NCBI GenBank assembly: GCA_009731375.1
Contig: BJOX01000008.1
Location: 1,818,798 to 1,841,024, forward strand
Source: Paulinella micropora
Taxonomy: Eukaryota > Cercozoa > Imbricatea > Euglyphida
Reading direction: 5' to 3'
DNA: 22,227 bases
The notes beneath the pieces were generated by a model. That model was not told where the DNA came from, made no database searches, and saw only the letters and a list, made by a program, of their open reading frames with translations. Shown piece by piece: positions 1 through 9,944 of the stretch; the stretch's first letter is position 1, and each line of letters opens with the position of its first letter. A program made the position numbers and the translations under genes.

Positions 1-1581
<1,581 letters not shown>

Positions 1582-1582
<1 letters not shown>

Positions 1583-1693
1583 GGCTAGTAAGGGTAACTG
1601 TTTTTTTCTTATTCAGCCAACGGGAAAAACGATAAAAATAACCCGATAATGATGCAGTGTTTGCAATCATAACCGCGTTAAATTTATGTTTTT
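1582..1693. other. Non-repetitive spacer between two (TAC)n arrays
   Basis: About 110 bp of AT-rich unique sequence. I see no supportable gene. It could be old flanking DNA split by array growth. Confidence 0.5.
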
Positions 1694-1695
1694 AC

Positions 1696-1740
<45 letters not shown>

Positions 1741-1752
1741 AGAACTTACTCT

Positions 1753-1806
<54 letters not shown>

Positions 1807-1817
1807 TACTACTACTG

Positions 1818-1884
<67 letters not shown>

Positions 1885-1917
1885 CTACTACTACTAGTAC
1901 TACTTCTACTACTACAC
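1694..1917. repeat. (TAC)n microsatellite, imperfect
   Basis: Tracts of TAC interrupted by AATAC, TTC and TGC variants and by a short non-repeat break near 1741-1753. The interruptions suggest an older array than the one at 1437. Confidence 0.95.
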
Positions 1918-2290
1918 TTTATGCCACTGGAGGCGAGTACAAAGCGGCCTGAGGCCAAGAAATCAAGGCAATGATTCAGCAGACACACAACCCCTAGGTT
2001 TCTCTTTTGAAAAATTTTCCGCGCCAGCGGGACCAAAGCTCTGTCAAATTTTCTACGGTAGATCTTCTGTATACTAGTCTGTATGCAAACACTAGTAGAC
2101 CAGCACACATCAGTCCAGAAATGGTTTTATCCTATCACTCGCGTGTGATCAAAGGAGTCATTAGTAGATTTGTCAGTCGTTGAAATGCCTCTATGTGGTT
2201 GCTTGCCAGCGCGACCTTTGCCTGATTCTGACTTGAAAATTCAAACGACTCCTGTGAATATGAGAACGAAATAAAGAATACTTGTACATT
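1918..2290. other. Non-repetitive region, no gene assigned
   Basis: About 370 bp without simple repeats. On the plus strand a short frame (PLEASTKRPEAKKSRQ then stop at about 1969) is followed 300 bp later by an AATAAA at 2270-2275, which could be the tail of an upstream gene, but no convincing splice acceptor precedes it. On the minus strand 1881-2108 is an open frame of 75 codons with no recognisable motif. Confidence 0.4.
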
Positions 2291-2365
2291 TTACACACAC
2301 ACATACACAGATATGTGTATATGTGTACGTGTGTAGTGTGTATGTGTGAGTACGTGTATGTGTCC

Positions 2366-2569
2366 TAATGTCTGTCTGTCTGTCTGTATGTATGTATGTC
2401 TGTATGTCTGTCTGTATGTCTGTCTGCATGTCTGTCTGTATGTCTGTCTGTATGTCTGTCTGTATGTCTGTCTGTATGTCTGTGACAGGTGTATGTATGT
2501 TATGGCAAGTCATGTCATGTTCTGTTCTGTTCTGTTCTTTTCTGTTCTGTTCTGTTCTGTTCTGTCCTT

Positions 2570-2608
<39 letters not shown>

Positions 2609-2645
2609 GCCTGTATGTCTGTCTGACTTGTCTGTATGTTTGTCT
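2366..2645. repeat. (TGTC/TGTA)n and (TTCTG)n compound array
   Basis: TGTC and TGTA units alternate in 2366-2480. A pentamer (TTCTG)n tract spans about 2518-2572, then (TGTC)n continues to about 2610. Apparent reading frames through it are only Cys/Val/Tyr repeats. Confidence 0.93.
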
Positions 2646-2689
2646 ATAAACACATACACACATACACATCTATTAATTTACATTTAAGT

Positions 2690-2740
2690 GTATTACATTA
2701 CATTACATGACCTTACATTCCACTACATTACATTATTCCT
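2690..2740. repeat. (ACATT)n pentanucleotide array
   Basis: About nine imperfect ACATT units with substitutions. Confidence 0.8.
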
Positions 2741-2830
2741 ACTGCGTACATATATACACACTAAACGCGTACGATTACTATGCGTGTGCATGTATGTATA
2801 CGTGTTTGTGTGTCTGTGTATTTATGAATA

Positions 2831-2870
2831 GAGCGTGCCAAGATGCGGGTCGCGTAACACCTGAGTGAAC
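2831..2870 (+). pseudogene. Decayed tandem copy of the exon at 2947
   Basis: The sequence matches 2946-2984 at all but a few positions (it shares GCGTGCCAAG, TGCGGGT and GAGTGAAC blocks), but TAA and TGA occur in the frame used by the downstream copy. It lies about 113 bp upstream, separated by (TATATG)-rich DNA. Confidence 0.65.
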
Positions 2871-2946
2871 CTATGTGTATATATGTATGTATATATCTGA
2901 GTATATGCATATATCTGTGTATATATCTATATATGTGCATATACAG

Positions 2947-2999
2947 CGTGCCAAGCTGCGGGTGGCGCAACACCCGAGTGAACGCGCGCGAACAACACG
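2947..2999 (+). CDS. Coiled-coil gene, candidate exon 1 of window (53 nt)
   Basis: Acceptor ATATACAG precedes the exon and donor GTAGAT follows it. In phase 0 it reads RAKLRVAQHPSERARTT and ends in phase 2. The next candidate exon starts in the matching phase. Composition is basic and helical at the start. This is a tentative 5' exon: the donor is ordinary, and a stop-bearing copy lies just upstream, so this copy may also be inactive. Confidence 0.4.
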
Positions 3000-3002
3000 G
3001 TA

Positions 3003-4024
3003 GATATGTATGTATGTATGTATGTATGTATGCATGCATGTATGTATGTATGTATGTATGTATGTATGTATGTATGTATGTACGTATGTGTATGTGTATG
3101 CATGTATGTATGTGTGTTATGTATGACGCACGTACGTACGTACGTATGTATGTATGTATTTATGTATTTATGTATGTATGTATGTATGTATGCATGTATG
3201 CATGTATGTATGTATATAGGTATGTATGTATGTATGTATGTATGTATGCATACATGCATGCATGTGTGTATGTATGTATGTATGTGTATGTATGTATGTG
3301 TGTATGTATGTATGCATGTATGTATGAATGCATGCATGCATGCATGCATGTATCTATGTATCTATGTATGTATGTATGTATGCATGCATGTATGTATGTA
3401 TGTATGTATGTATGTATGCATGTATGTATGTATGTGTGTATGTATGTATGTATGTATGTATGCATGTATGTATGTATGTATGTATATGTATGTATGTATA
3501 TGTATGTATGTATGTATGTGTATGTATGTATGTATGTATGTATGTATATGTATGTATGTGTGTATGTATGTATGTACTTATATGTATGTACTTGTATGTA
3601 TGTATGTATGTATGTATGTATGTATATGTATGTATATGTATGTATGTATGCATGTATGTATGCATGTATGTATGCATGTATGTATGCATGTATGTATGCA
3701 TGTATGTATGCATGTATGTATGTATGTAATGTATGTAATGTATGTAATGTATGTAATGTATGTATGTATGTATGTATGTATGTATGCATGTATGTATGTA
3801 TGTATGTATGTATGCATGTATGTATGTATGCATCTATGTATTTATGTATGTATGTATGTATGTATGTATGTATGTATGTATGCATGTACGCATGCATGCA
3901 TGTACGCATGCATGCATGTACGCATGCATGCATGCATGCATGTATGCATGTAGTATGTTTGTATGTATGTATGTATGTATGTATGTATGCATGCATGTAT
4001 GTATGTATGTATGCATGTATGTAG
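3003..4024. repeat. (ATGT)n array of about 1 kb
   Basis: ATGT units dominate, with GCATGCAT, TATGTAATG and ATGTACG variants. The long Met/Tyr/Val/Cys frames through it, on both strands, are repeat artefacts. Its last TGTATGTAG serves as the acceptor of the candidate exon at 4025. Confidence 0.98.
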
Positions 4025-4052
4025 ACGACACGGCGCTGCACGTAACACAAAG
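4025..4052 (+). CDS. Coiled-coil gene, candidate exon 2 (28 nt)
   Basis: Lies between TGTATGTAG and the donor GTATCA. Joined to the exon at 2947 it completes an Arg codon and reads RHGAARNTK, ending in phase 0. Very short; supported only by splice signals and phase agreement. Confidence 0.33.
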
Positions 4053-4056
4053 GTAT

Positions 4057-4126
4057 CAGATAGATAGATAGATAGATGGATAGATAGATAGATAGATCGA
4101 TAGATACATCTATCTGATAGATAGAC

Positions 4127-4190
<64 letters not shown>

Positions 4191-4209
4191 TAGATAGATA
4201 GATAGATAG
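4057..4209. repeat. (GATA)n array
   Basis: Mostly GATA units with a few GGAT, TCGA and CAGA variants. It is inverted relative to the (TATC)n array at 4457-4850, so a large hairpin is possible. Confidence 0.97.
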
Positions 4210-4222
4210 TAGTCATCGGCAG

Positions 4223-4247
4223 GACAAGCTTGCCGATTTTCTGCGAT
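4223..4247 (+). CDS. Coiled-coil gene, candidate exon 3 (25 nt)
   Basis: Acceptor CATCGGCAG, then DKLADFLR plus one base, and donor GTCTGT. The phase (0 in, 1 out) fits both neighbours. The first 20 bases around the acceptor resemble those at 4311-4330, so this may be half of a duplicated pair rather than a used exon. Confidence 0.3.
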
Positions 4248-4309
4248 GTCTGTATGTCTGTATGTATGCATGCATATGTACATGTAGATGTATGCATGTA
4301 TGTATGTAG

Positions 4310-4359
4310 GCATCGGCAGGGCCAGCTTGGGGTTTGCTGCGCGCGCGCCCCAAGACCGA
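4310..4359 (+). CDS. Coiled-coil gene, candidate exon 4 (50 nt)
   Basis: Acceptor TGTATGTAG and a consensus GTAAGT donor. Entering in phase 1 it reads (C)[16 protein letters not shown] and leaves in phase 0, which matches the exon at 4943. GC-rich compared with its surroundings. The donor is the strongest among the 5' exons. Confidence 0.45.
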
Positions 4360-4398
4360 GTAAGTCTACCTCGCTAACGAGATTGAACATCAGGTTGC

Positions 4399-4905
<507 letters not shown>

Positions 4906-4942
4906 CCACCTTATCTACCGACTGGTCTCGTCTTGCGCGCAG

Positions 4943-5041
4943 GAGAGAGCTGCCTATCTAGTCTCCAGCCACACAGAAAAGCTGGACACGTCGCTATCTG
5001 GCACGTGCCGTGAAATCGAAGTGAATCTCACGAACAATAAG
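4943..5041 (+). CDS. Coiled-coil gene, exon 5 (99 nt, 33 codons)
   Basis: Acceptor CTTGCGCGCAG and a weak donor, AAG followed by GTTTTT, which runs directly into a T-run and (GTT)n. In phase 0 it reads from [15 protein letters not shown] to [10 protein letters not shown] without stops. The mixed acidic/basic heptad-like pattern fits the start of the coiled coil. Phase 0 at both ends. Confidence 0.62.
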
Positions 5042-5055
5042 GTTTTTTTTTTTTT

Positions 5056-5102
<47 letters not shown>

Positions 5103-5105
5103 GCT

Positions 5106-5143
<38 letters not shown>

Positions 5144-5161
5144 CTATCTATCTATCTATCT
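5042..5161. repeat. T-run, (TTG)n and short (TATC)n
   Basis: The array starts at the donor of exon 5: 15 T, then about 28 TTG units with one CTA interruption, then five TATC units. Confidence 0.96.
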
Positions 5162-5237
5162 GCTGCTCAGCAAGTCTCAAGCCATGCAGTATCTCTCACA
5201 AAGACACCGGACAACGAAGAAAAAATTTCCAAAAAAA

Positions 5238-5506
5238 CCGGAAGTATTTTATTTCACAGTTGGGAATGGCGTGAATTTTGTGGTTTCCTTATAATATGGC
5301 AGGAACATGAATTTACTTTACAGCCGGCAATTGCGTGATTTTTTTTCGCTTCGCTTCCTTCTTAATCCGGCAGTATTTACTTCACAGCTGGGAAAAGCGT
5401 GAATTTTGTGGCTTGGTTTTCCTTGTTAGATGGCGGGAACCCGGAAGTATATTTACTTACAAGCAGGAATCGCTGTGAATTTTATTTGCTTGGTTTGCTG
5501 TGTCAG
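5238..5506. repeat. Minisatellite of about 60-75 bp, four units, ending at an exon acceptor
   Basis: Units begin near 5238, 5307, 5367 and 5441. They share CCGGAAGTAT, TTTACTTCACAGC, GCGTGAATTTTGTGG and, in units 1, 3 and 4, an ATGGCAGG-like end. The ATGGCAGAG start of exon 6 is the end of the fourth unit. Related GCGTGAAATTTTG motifs recur downstream at about 5699 and 5845. Confidence 0.8.
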
Positions 5507-5623
5507 ATGGCAGAGCTACGCCGCGCGGCCAGTCTGGACTCTCTGGGAGAGGACATGGCAGACAGCCCCGCGGGGTCGGAACAGGAGCAAGAACACGCCG
5601 CGCTCTCCATCTCTGAGCTACAG
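5507..5623 (+). CDS. Coiled-coil gene, exon 6 (117 nt, 39 codons)
   Basis: Acceptor GCTGTGTCAG, then ATG. It reads MAELRRAASLDSLGEDM through to SISELQ and ends CAG|GTGTAC. RRAASLDSL resembles a basic phosphosite (RRxxS), which is inference only. The ATG could be a translation start, but the upstream exon at 4943 also joins in phase 0, so an internal Met is equally possible. The middle is acidic (PAGSEQEQEH). Coiled coil resumes at the end. Confidence 0.8.
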
Positions 5624-5680
5624 GTGTACATACTAACTTTCTATATCTATCATCTGTTGATTATCTTAATTGTGAGCCGG

Positions 5681-5797
5681 CCCGGCTCGCTCGCAAAAAG
5701 CGTGAAATTTTTCATGAAACTTCGGCCTATAATGACTGTTGATAACATTTCGCAATCGCCAGTGACGGATGTGCAGGAGACCACACGACCTTTTATC
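5681..5797 (+). pseudogene. Decayed tandem copy of exon 7 and its upstream intron
   Basis: This block aligns with 5832-5949 over its length: both contain CCCGGCTCGC, AAAGCGTGAAATTTT, TTGATAACATT and CGGATGTGCAGGA. In this copy the reading frame does not end at a donor but runs into a TATC-like tract, so the exon is unlikely to be used. Confidence 0.8.
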
Positions 5798-5908
5798 TAC
5801 CTATCTATGATCTACATTTTATCTATCATCTCCCGGCTCGCAAAAGCGTGAAATTTTGCGTGTAATTTCGCGTGAAATTATCATGCCTATTGATAACATT
5901 GTGCACAG

Positions 5909-5962
5909 GCGCAACTGGCGGATGTGCAGGAAAGCACACGGCTATTTGCGGCAGAGAAACAG
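5909..5962 (+). CDS. Coiled-coil gene, exon 7 (54 nt, 18 codons)
   Basis: Acceptor ATTGTGCACAG and donor GTATGT. It reads AQLADVQESTRLFAAEKQ in phase 0 with hydrophobic spacing typical of a coiled coil. The donor runs straight into TATGT-type repeats. A decayed copy lies about 150 bp upstream. Confidence 0.87.
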
Positions 5963-5980
5963 GTATGTAATGTATGTATT

Positions 5981-5982
5981 TC

Positions 5983-6019
<37 letters not shown>

Positions 6020-6038
6020 AACTACTACAACTTCTACA

Positions 6039-6098
<60 letters not shown>

Positions 6099-6126
6099 GC
6101 TACTACTAGTACTGCTGCTACTCCTC
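5981..6126. repeat. (TAC)n array
   Basis: About 45 TAC units with AAC and TTC interruptions near 6020-6040 and TGC/TAG variants at the 3' end. It supplies the pyrimidine-containing tract before the acceptor at 6131. Confidence 0.96.
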
Positions 6127-6132
6127 TTGCAG

Positions 6133-6183
6133 GTGCTGCGTGAGGGCTTGGAGTCGGAGAGGGCCGCCGCCAAGGCCGAGAAG
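6133..6183 (+). CDS. Coiled-coil gene, exon 8 (51 nt, 17 codons)
   Basis: Acceptor CCTCTTGCAG, reading VLREGLESERAAAKAEK, donor AAG|GTCTGC. An alternative donor at 6196 (TAC|GTGATT) would add four codons and also keep phase 0. The shorter form keeps the charged coiled-coil pattern, so it is preferred. Confidence 0.83.
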
Positions 6184-6329
6184 GTCTGCAGCTACGTGAT
6201 TTGTTGATGTTGCTGTTGATGTTGTTGTTGAGAAGGTGTTCAATTTGTTGTTGTTGTCGTCGTCGCCGCCGCCTTTGTTGTTCTTTTTACATTCCTTACA
6301 TATTTACAGACATACATACAAACTTGTAG
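6184..6329. other. Short intron with (GTT)n
   Basis: A GAGAAGGT motif at 6229-6236 repeats the exon 8 donor region and is followed by a similar TTTGTTG sequence, so this small intron appears to contain a local duplication. It ends in an ATAC-rich tract and a TTGTAG acceptor. Confidence 0.5.
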
Positions 6330-6419
6330 GAGCAGCTGAAGAAGGACAAAGCGAAGTTGGAAAAAGCTCTGCGGCAGCAAACAGAGGAGTTCGAGGCCGA
6401 ACGCTCTGCTATGGCAGAG
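6330..6419 (+). CDS. Coiled-coil gene, exon 9 (90 nt, 30 codons)
   Basis: Acceptor AAACTTGTAG, donor GAG|GTAGAT. It reads EQLKKDKAKLEKALRQQ through to EFEAERSAMAE, phase 0 at both ends. This is classic heptad-type coiled coil with L and A at core spacing. Part of it (6377-6401) recurs exactly at 6681-6705. Confidence 0.92.
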
Positions 6420-6436
6420 GTAGATAAATAGATAGA

Positions 6437-6523
6437 TACGTTTGGTCTATCAGCGCTGCATATCCGAGGACAAAGGCATCGATTCCACCCGCCACCTGAT
6501 GGCGGCTGGGCAGCGGGCTGGAG
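6437..6523 (-). mobile_element. Dispersed element B, 5'-truncated copy in (GATA)n
   Basis: Its reverse complement aligns with 19804-19888 with few mismatches (shared blocks CCAGCCCGCT, GGTGGAAT, CGGATATGCAG, GCTGATAGACCAAAC). In element orientation the 3' end runs into (TATC)n and the upstream side is again GATA/TATC sequence. Non-coding, of unknown class; it could be a SINE or the 3' end of a LINE. Confidence 0.8.
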
Positions 6524-6536
6524 ATAGACACGGAGC

Positions 6537-6564
6537 CGATAGATAGATAGATAGATAGACAGAC

Positions 6565-6606
<42 letters not shown>

Positions 6607-6614
6607 TTAGATAG

Positions 6615-6680
<66 letters not shown>
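6537..6680. repeat. (GATA)n array
   Basis: About 35 units with a few GACA and GTTA variants. Confidence 0.97.
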
Positions 6681-6681
<1 letters not shown>

Positions 6682-6705
6682 CAAACAGAGGAGTTCGAGG
6701 CCGAA
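6681..6705 (+). pseudogene. 25-bp exact fragment of exon 9
   Basis: Identical to 6377-6401 within exon 9 (GCAAACAGAGG to GGCCGAA). It is cut off by (GATA)n on its left and (TGTA)n on its right, with no splice signals of its own. Confidence 0.9.
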
Positions 6706-6985
6706 TTGTATGTATGTATGTATGTATGCATGTCTGTCTGTCTGTATTTCTGCATGTCTGTATGTATATATTTCTGTATGTATGTATGTATGTCTGTATG
6801 TCTGTATGTAATGTATGTAATGTATGTATGTATGTATGTATGTATGTATGTATGTACTTGCATGCATGCATGTATGTATGTATGTATGTATGTATGTATG
6901 TATGTATGTATGTATGTATGTATGCATGTATGCATGTATGCATGCATGTATGTATGTATGTATGTATGTATGTATGTATGTATGT
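6706..6985. repeat. (TGTA)n array with TGTC and GCAT variants
   Basis: A tetranucleotide array ending in TGTATGTAG, which is the acceptor of the first VAEMKKE exon copy. Confidence 0.97.
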
Positions 6986-6987
6986 AG

Positions 6988-7023
6988 GAGGTGGCTGAGA
7001 TGAAGAAAGAGCAGAAACAAAGT
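6988..7023 (+). CDS. Coiled-coil gene, exon 10 copy 1 (36 nt)
   Basis: Acceptor TGTATGTAG, reads EVAEMKKEQKQS, donor AGT|GTATGT. Phase 0. It resembles the full 66-nt exon at 7931 for its first 33 nt and then breaks into (TGTA)n. Either a real short exon or a truncated copy. Confidence 0.45.
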
Positions 7024-7105
7024 GTATGTATGTATGTATGTATGTCTGTATGTATGTATGTTTGTATGTGTATGTATGTATGTATGTATGTATGTATGTC
7101 TGTAG

Positions 7106-7930
7106 GTTGTGGCTGAGATGAAGAAAGAGAAGACACAAAGTGTATGTATGTATGTGTATGTATGCATGTTATGTATGCATGTGTGCAGGTGGTGGCTGAG
7201 ATGAAGAAAGAGAAGACACAAAGTGTATGTATGTATGTGTATGTATGCATGTTATCTATGCATGTGTGCATGTGGTGGCTGAGATGAAGAAAGAGAAGAC
7301 ACAAAGTGTATGTACGTATGTGTATGTATGCATGTTATGTATGCATGTGTGCAGGTGGTGGCTGAGATGAAGAAAGAGAAGACACAAAGTGTATGTATGT
7401 ATGTGTATGCATGCATGTTATGTATGCATGTGTGCAGGTGGTGGCTGAGATGAAGAAAGAGAAGACACAAAGTGTATGTATGTATGTGTATGTATGCATG
7501 TTATGTATGCATGTGTGCAGGTGGTGGCTGAGATGAAGAAAGAGAAGACACAAAGTGTATGTATGTATGTGTATGCATGCATGTTATGTATGCATGTGTG
7601 CAGGTGGTGGCTGAGATGAAGAAAGAGAAGACACAAAAAGTGTATGTATGTATGTGTATGCATGCATGTTATGTATGCATGTGTGCAGTGGCTGAGATGA
7701 AAGAGAAGACACAAAGTGTATGTATGTATGTGTATGTATGCATGTTATGTATGCATGTGTGCAGGTGGTGGCTGAGATGAAGAAAGAGAAGACACAAAGT
7801 GTATGTATGTATGTGTATGCATGCATGTTATGTATGCATGTGTGTAGGTGGTGGCTCAGATGAAGAAAGAGAAGACAAAAAGTGTATGTATGTATGTGTA
7901 TGCATGCATGTTATGTATGCATGTGTGCAG
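7106..7930 (+). repeat. 83-bp minisatellite with a mini-exon in each unit
   Basis: Exon-like cores start at 7106, 7189, 7272, 7355, 7438, 7521, 7604, 7689, 7765 and 7848, and the parent-like exon at 7931. Spacing is exactly 83 bp except 85 (the +2 unit) and 76 (the -7 unit). Each unit is TGTGTGCAG acceptor, 36 nt reading VVAEMKKEKTQS, then GTATGT donor and TGTA-type intron. The units at 7106, 7189, 7355, 7438, 7521, 7765 and 7848 are intact. At 7272 the acceptor AG is changed to AT. At 7604 two bases are added, and at 7689 seven are lost. Confidence 0.93.
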
Positions 7931-7996
7931 GTGGTGGCTGAGATGAAGAAAGAGCAGAAGCAGAGACTGGCGCGTCTAGTAAAAGACCAAGCCAAC
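7931..7996 (+). CDS. Coiled-coil gene, exon 10 full copy (66 nt, 22 codons)
   Basis: Acceptor GTGTGCAG, donor AAC|GTACAC. It reads VVAEMKKEQKQ then RLARLVKDQAN, phase 0 at both ends. It is the only array member that continues past the 33-nt core, so it is probably the parent of the 83-bp units. The donor is followed by (GA)n and (GATA)n. Confidence 0.85.
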
Positions 7997-8000
7997 GTAC

Positions 8001-8057
8001 ACAGAGAGAGAGAGAGAGGGAGATAGACAGATAGACAGACAGACAGATAGATAGACA

Positions 8058-8098
<41 letters not shown>

Positions 8099-8099
8099 C

Positions 8100-8147
<48 letters not shown>
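8001..8147. repeat. (GA)n then (GATA)n
   Basis: (GA)n starts a few bases after the donor at 7997, then GATA with GACA variants. Confidence 0.96.
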
Positions 8148-8205
8148 GAGATATCGACTAATGTCAGAAAAAAGGAGCTTCTGATTTCGTCAACCAAGGA
8201 AGTCT
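8148..8205 (-). mobile_element. Dispersed element A, 58-bp 3' fragment in (GATA)n
   Basis: All 58 bases equal 11293-11350. The match stops at AAGTCT and returns directly to (TAGA)n. In element orientation this is a severely 5'-truncated copy whose 3' end abuts (TATC)n. Confidence 0.9.
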
Positions 8206-8286
8206 AGATAGATAGATAGATAAGATAGATAGATAAGATAGATAGATAAGATAGATAGATAAGATAGATAGATAAGATAGATAGAT

Positions 8287-8384
<98 letters not shown>

Positions 8385-8399
8385 GATAGATAGATAGAC

Positions 8400-8448
<49 letters not shown>
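8206..8448. repeat. (GATA)n array with (TAAGATAGATAGA) units
   Basis: The first 80 bp show a 13-bp higher-order unit (GATAGATAGATAA), repeated about six times. The rest is plain GATA. Confidence 0.95.
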
Positions 8449-8449
<1 letters not shown>

Positions 8450-8467
8450 GATATCGACTAATGTCAG
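8449..8467 (-). mobile_element. Element A fragment cut by an assembly gap
   Basis: GATATCGACTAATGTCAG is identical to the start of the copies at 8148 and 11293. The sequence then enters a run of N. Confidence 0.75.
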
Positions 8468-8477
8468 NNNNNNNNNN
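8468..8477. other. Assembly gap (10 N)
   Basis: It lies between an element A end and a second copy of the exon 10 3' half; the repeat duplication probably blocked assembly. Confidence 0.99.
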
Positions 8478-8522
8478 AAGAGCAGAAACAGGCTGGCGTG
8501 TCTAGTAAAAGACCGAGCAAAC
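8478..8522 (+). pseudogene. Second, frameshifted copy of the exon 10 3' half
   Basis: It aligns to 7951-7996 and shares the same AAC|GTACACAGAG donor, but two bases are missing after CAGAAACAG, which breaks the frame. The following (GA)n and (GATA)n also repeat the arrangement after 7996, so a block of several hundred bp was duplicated. Confidence 0.8.
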
Positions 8523-8523
8523 G

Positions 8524-8527
<4 letters not shown>

Positions 8528-8584
<57 letters not shown>

Positions 8585-8600
8585 GGGGAGAGAGAGAGGG

Positions 8601-8660
<60 letters not shown>

Positions 8661-8662
8661 GG
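8528..8662. repeat. (GA)n then (GATA)n
   Basis: About 75 bp of GA with AAAG and GGGG interruptions, then 15 GATA units. It repeats the arrangement at 8001-8147. Confidence 0.96.
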
Positions 8663-8750
8663 ATAATAGACGATTATGTCCTCGGTATGCAGCACATTGA
8701 AGGCCGATGAAGATAATCTATCTATCTATTGATCTATATATCGTTGACAG

Positions 8751-8790
8751 GCTGTGACGGAGGCGTTGGCGGACGTGCAACACAAAGCTG
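8751..8790 (+). CDS. Coiled-coil gene, exon 11 (40 nt)
   Basis: Acceptor CGTTGACAG, reads AVTEALADVQHKA plus one base, donor GTCTTG. It leaves in phase 1, and the next exon begins AC, making an Asp codon. The phase-1 exit is unusual in this gene but is matched exactly by the next exon. Confidence 0.75.
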
Positions 8791-8800
8791 GTCTTGTTTT

Positions 8801-9433
<633 letters not shown>

Positions 9434-9434
9434 G

Positions 9435-9521
9435 ACCAAGACAAGGCTGGTTTGGAGGCTCGTCTGCGCTCGCTGCAACAAGAGGCAGAAAACAAGATCA
9501 AAACAGCACGCGCAGAGAAAA
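9435..9521 (+). CDS. Coiled-coil gene, exon 12 (87 nt)
   Basis: Acceptor (CT)nTAG. It completes the split Asp codon and reads QDKAGLEARLRSLQQ through to KIKTARAEK, leaving in phase 1 at donor GTAACC. Leu/Ala core spacing is clear. The 3' part has a decayed copy at 9581. Confidence 0.87.
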
Positions 9522-9580
9522 GTAACCTTACCTCACTTATTCTTATTCGTATTTGTATTCTTTTTCCTATTATTGGACCC

Positions 9581-9614
9581 CGAAGCCAAGATCAAAACAG
9601 CGCGAGTAATCTTA
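9581..9614 (+). pseudogene. Decayed copy of the exon 12 3' end
   Basis: GAAGCCAAGATCAAAACAGC followed by GCGAGTAATCTTA aligns with 9485-9530 across the donor region. There is no acceptor. Confidence 0.75.
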
Positions 9615-9666
9615 CATCATATTTATCATCTACTATGATTATCATTTCTATTATTTGTGGGGTGGT

Positions 9667-9712
9667 AGCTAAGCAAGAGAAGCGAGCAAACCTGCTGGAA
9701 AATCAACTCTAT
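9667..9712 (+). pseudogene. Decayed copy 1 of exon 13
   Basis: TAGCTAAGCAAGAGAAGCGAG, then GCAAACCTGCTGGAAAATCAACTC, matches 9945-9985, but a TAA follows the acceptor-like TAG and no donor remains. Confidence 0.82.
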
Positions 9713-9832
9713 GGACTATTATATTTATCATTTCTATTACTTAACTGTCATGATTATCATTACTCTTATTTGTTATCATTACTATTATTTGACTGTTATC
9801 CTTCTTACTACTCTTATTTTGTCGTGTGGTAG

Positions 9833-9869
9833 TCGAGCGAGAGAAGTGTGCAAACTGCTGTCAACTCAA
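9833..9869 (+). pseudogene. Decayed copy 2 of exon 13
   Basis: TAG|TCGAGCGAGAGAAGTGTGC, then CAAACTGCTG and GTCAACTCA, match exon 13 with small deletions and no donor. The AT-rich DNA between the three copies is also similar (GGACTATTAT, CATTTCTATTA), so the duplicated unit was exon plus intron. Confidence 0.82.
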
Positions 9870-9944
9870 TATTACTCTTTTCGTCTTCATTACTGTAATT
9901 GGACTATTATCATTCTTATTCCTATTCTTTATCGTGTGTGTTAG

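Noticed and set aside
1881-2108. Minus-strand frame of 75 codons
   Set aside because: Its start depends on an arbitrary Met and its end is (TAC)n-derived serine. I recognise no domain and see no codon or conservation support.
2873-4050. Long open frames of Met/Tyr/Val/Cys or His/Ile/Thr repeats on both strands
   Set aside because: They are all three-frame read-throughs of (ATGT)n, which has no stop codons in several frames. The same applies at 6607-7304, 12829-13514 and 20534-22063.
5430-5636. ATG at 5430 with a 68-codon frame (MAGTRKYIYLQ..)
   Set aside because: It lies in a minisatellite unit, is out of frame with exon 6, and reads the exon in the wrong frame.
7106-7930. CRISPR-like regular repeat array
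   Set aside because: The 83-bp period is regular, but there are no unique spacers: intron and exon parts are both repeated, and the DNA is clearly eukaryotic.
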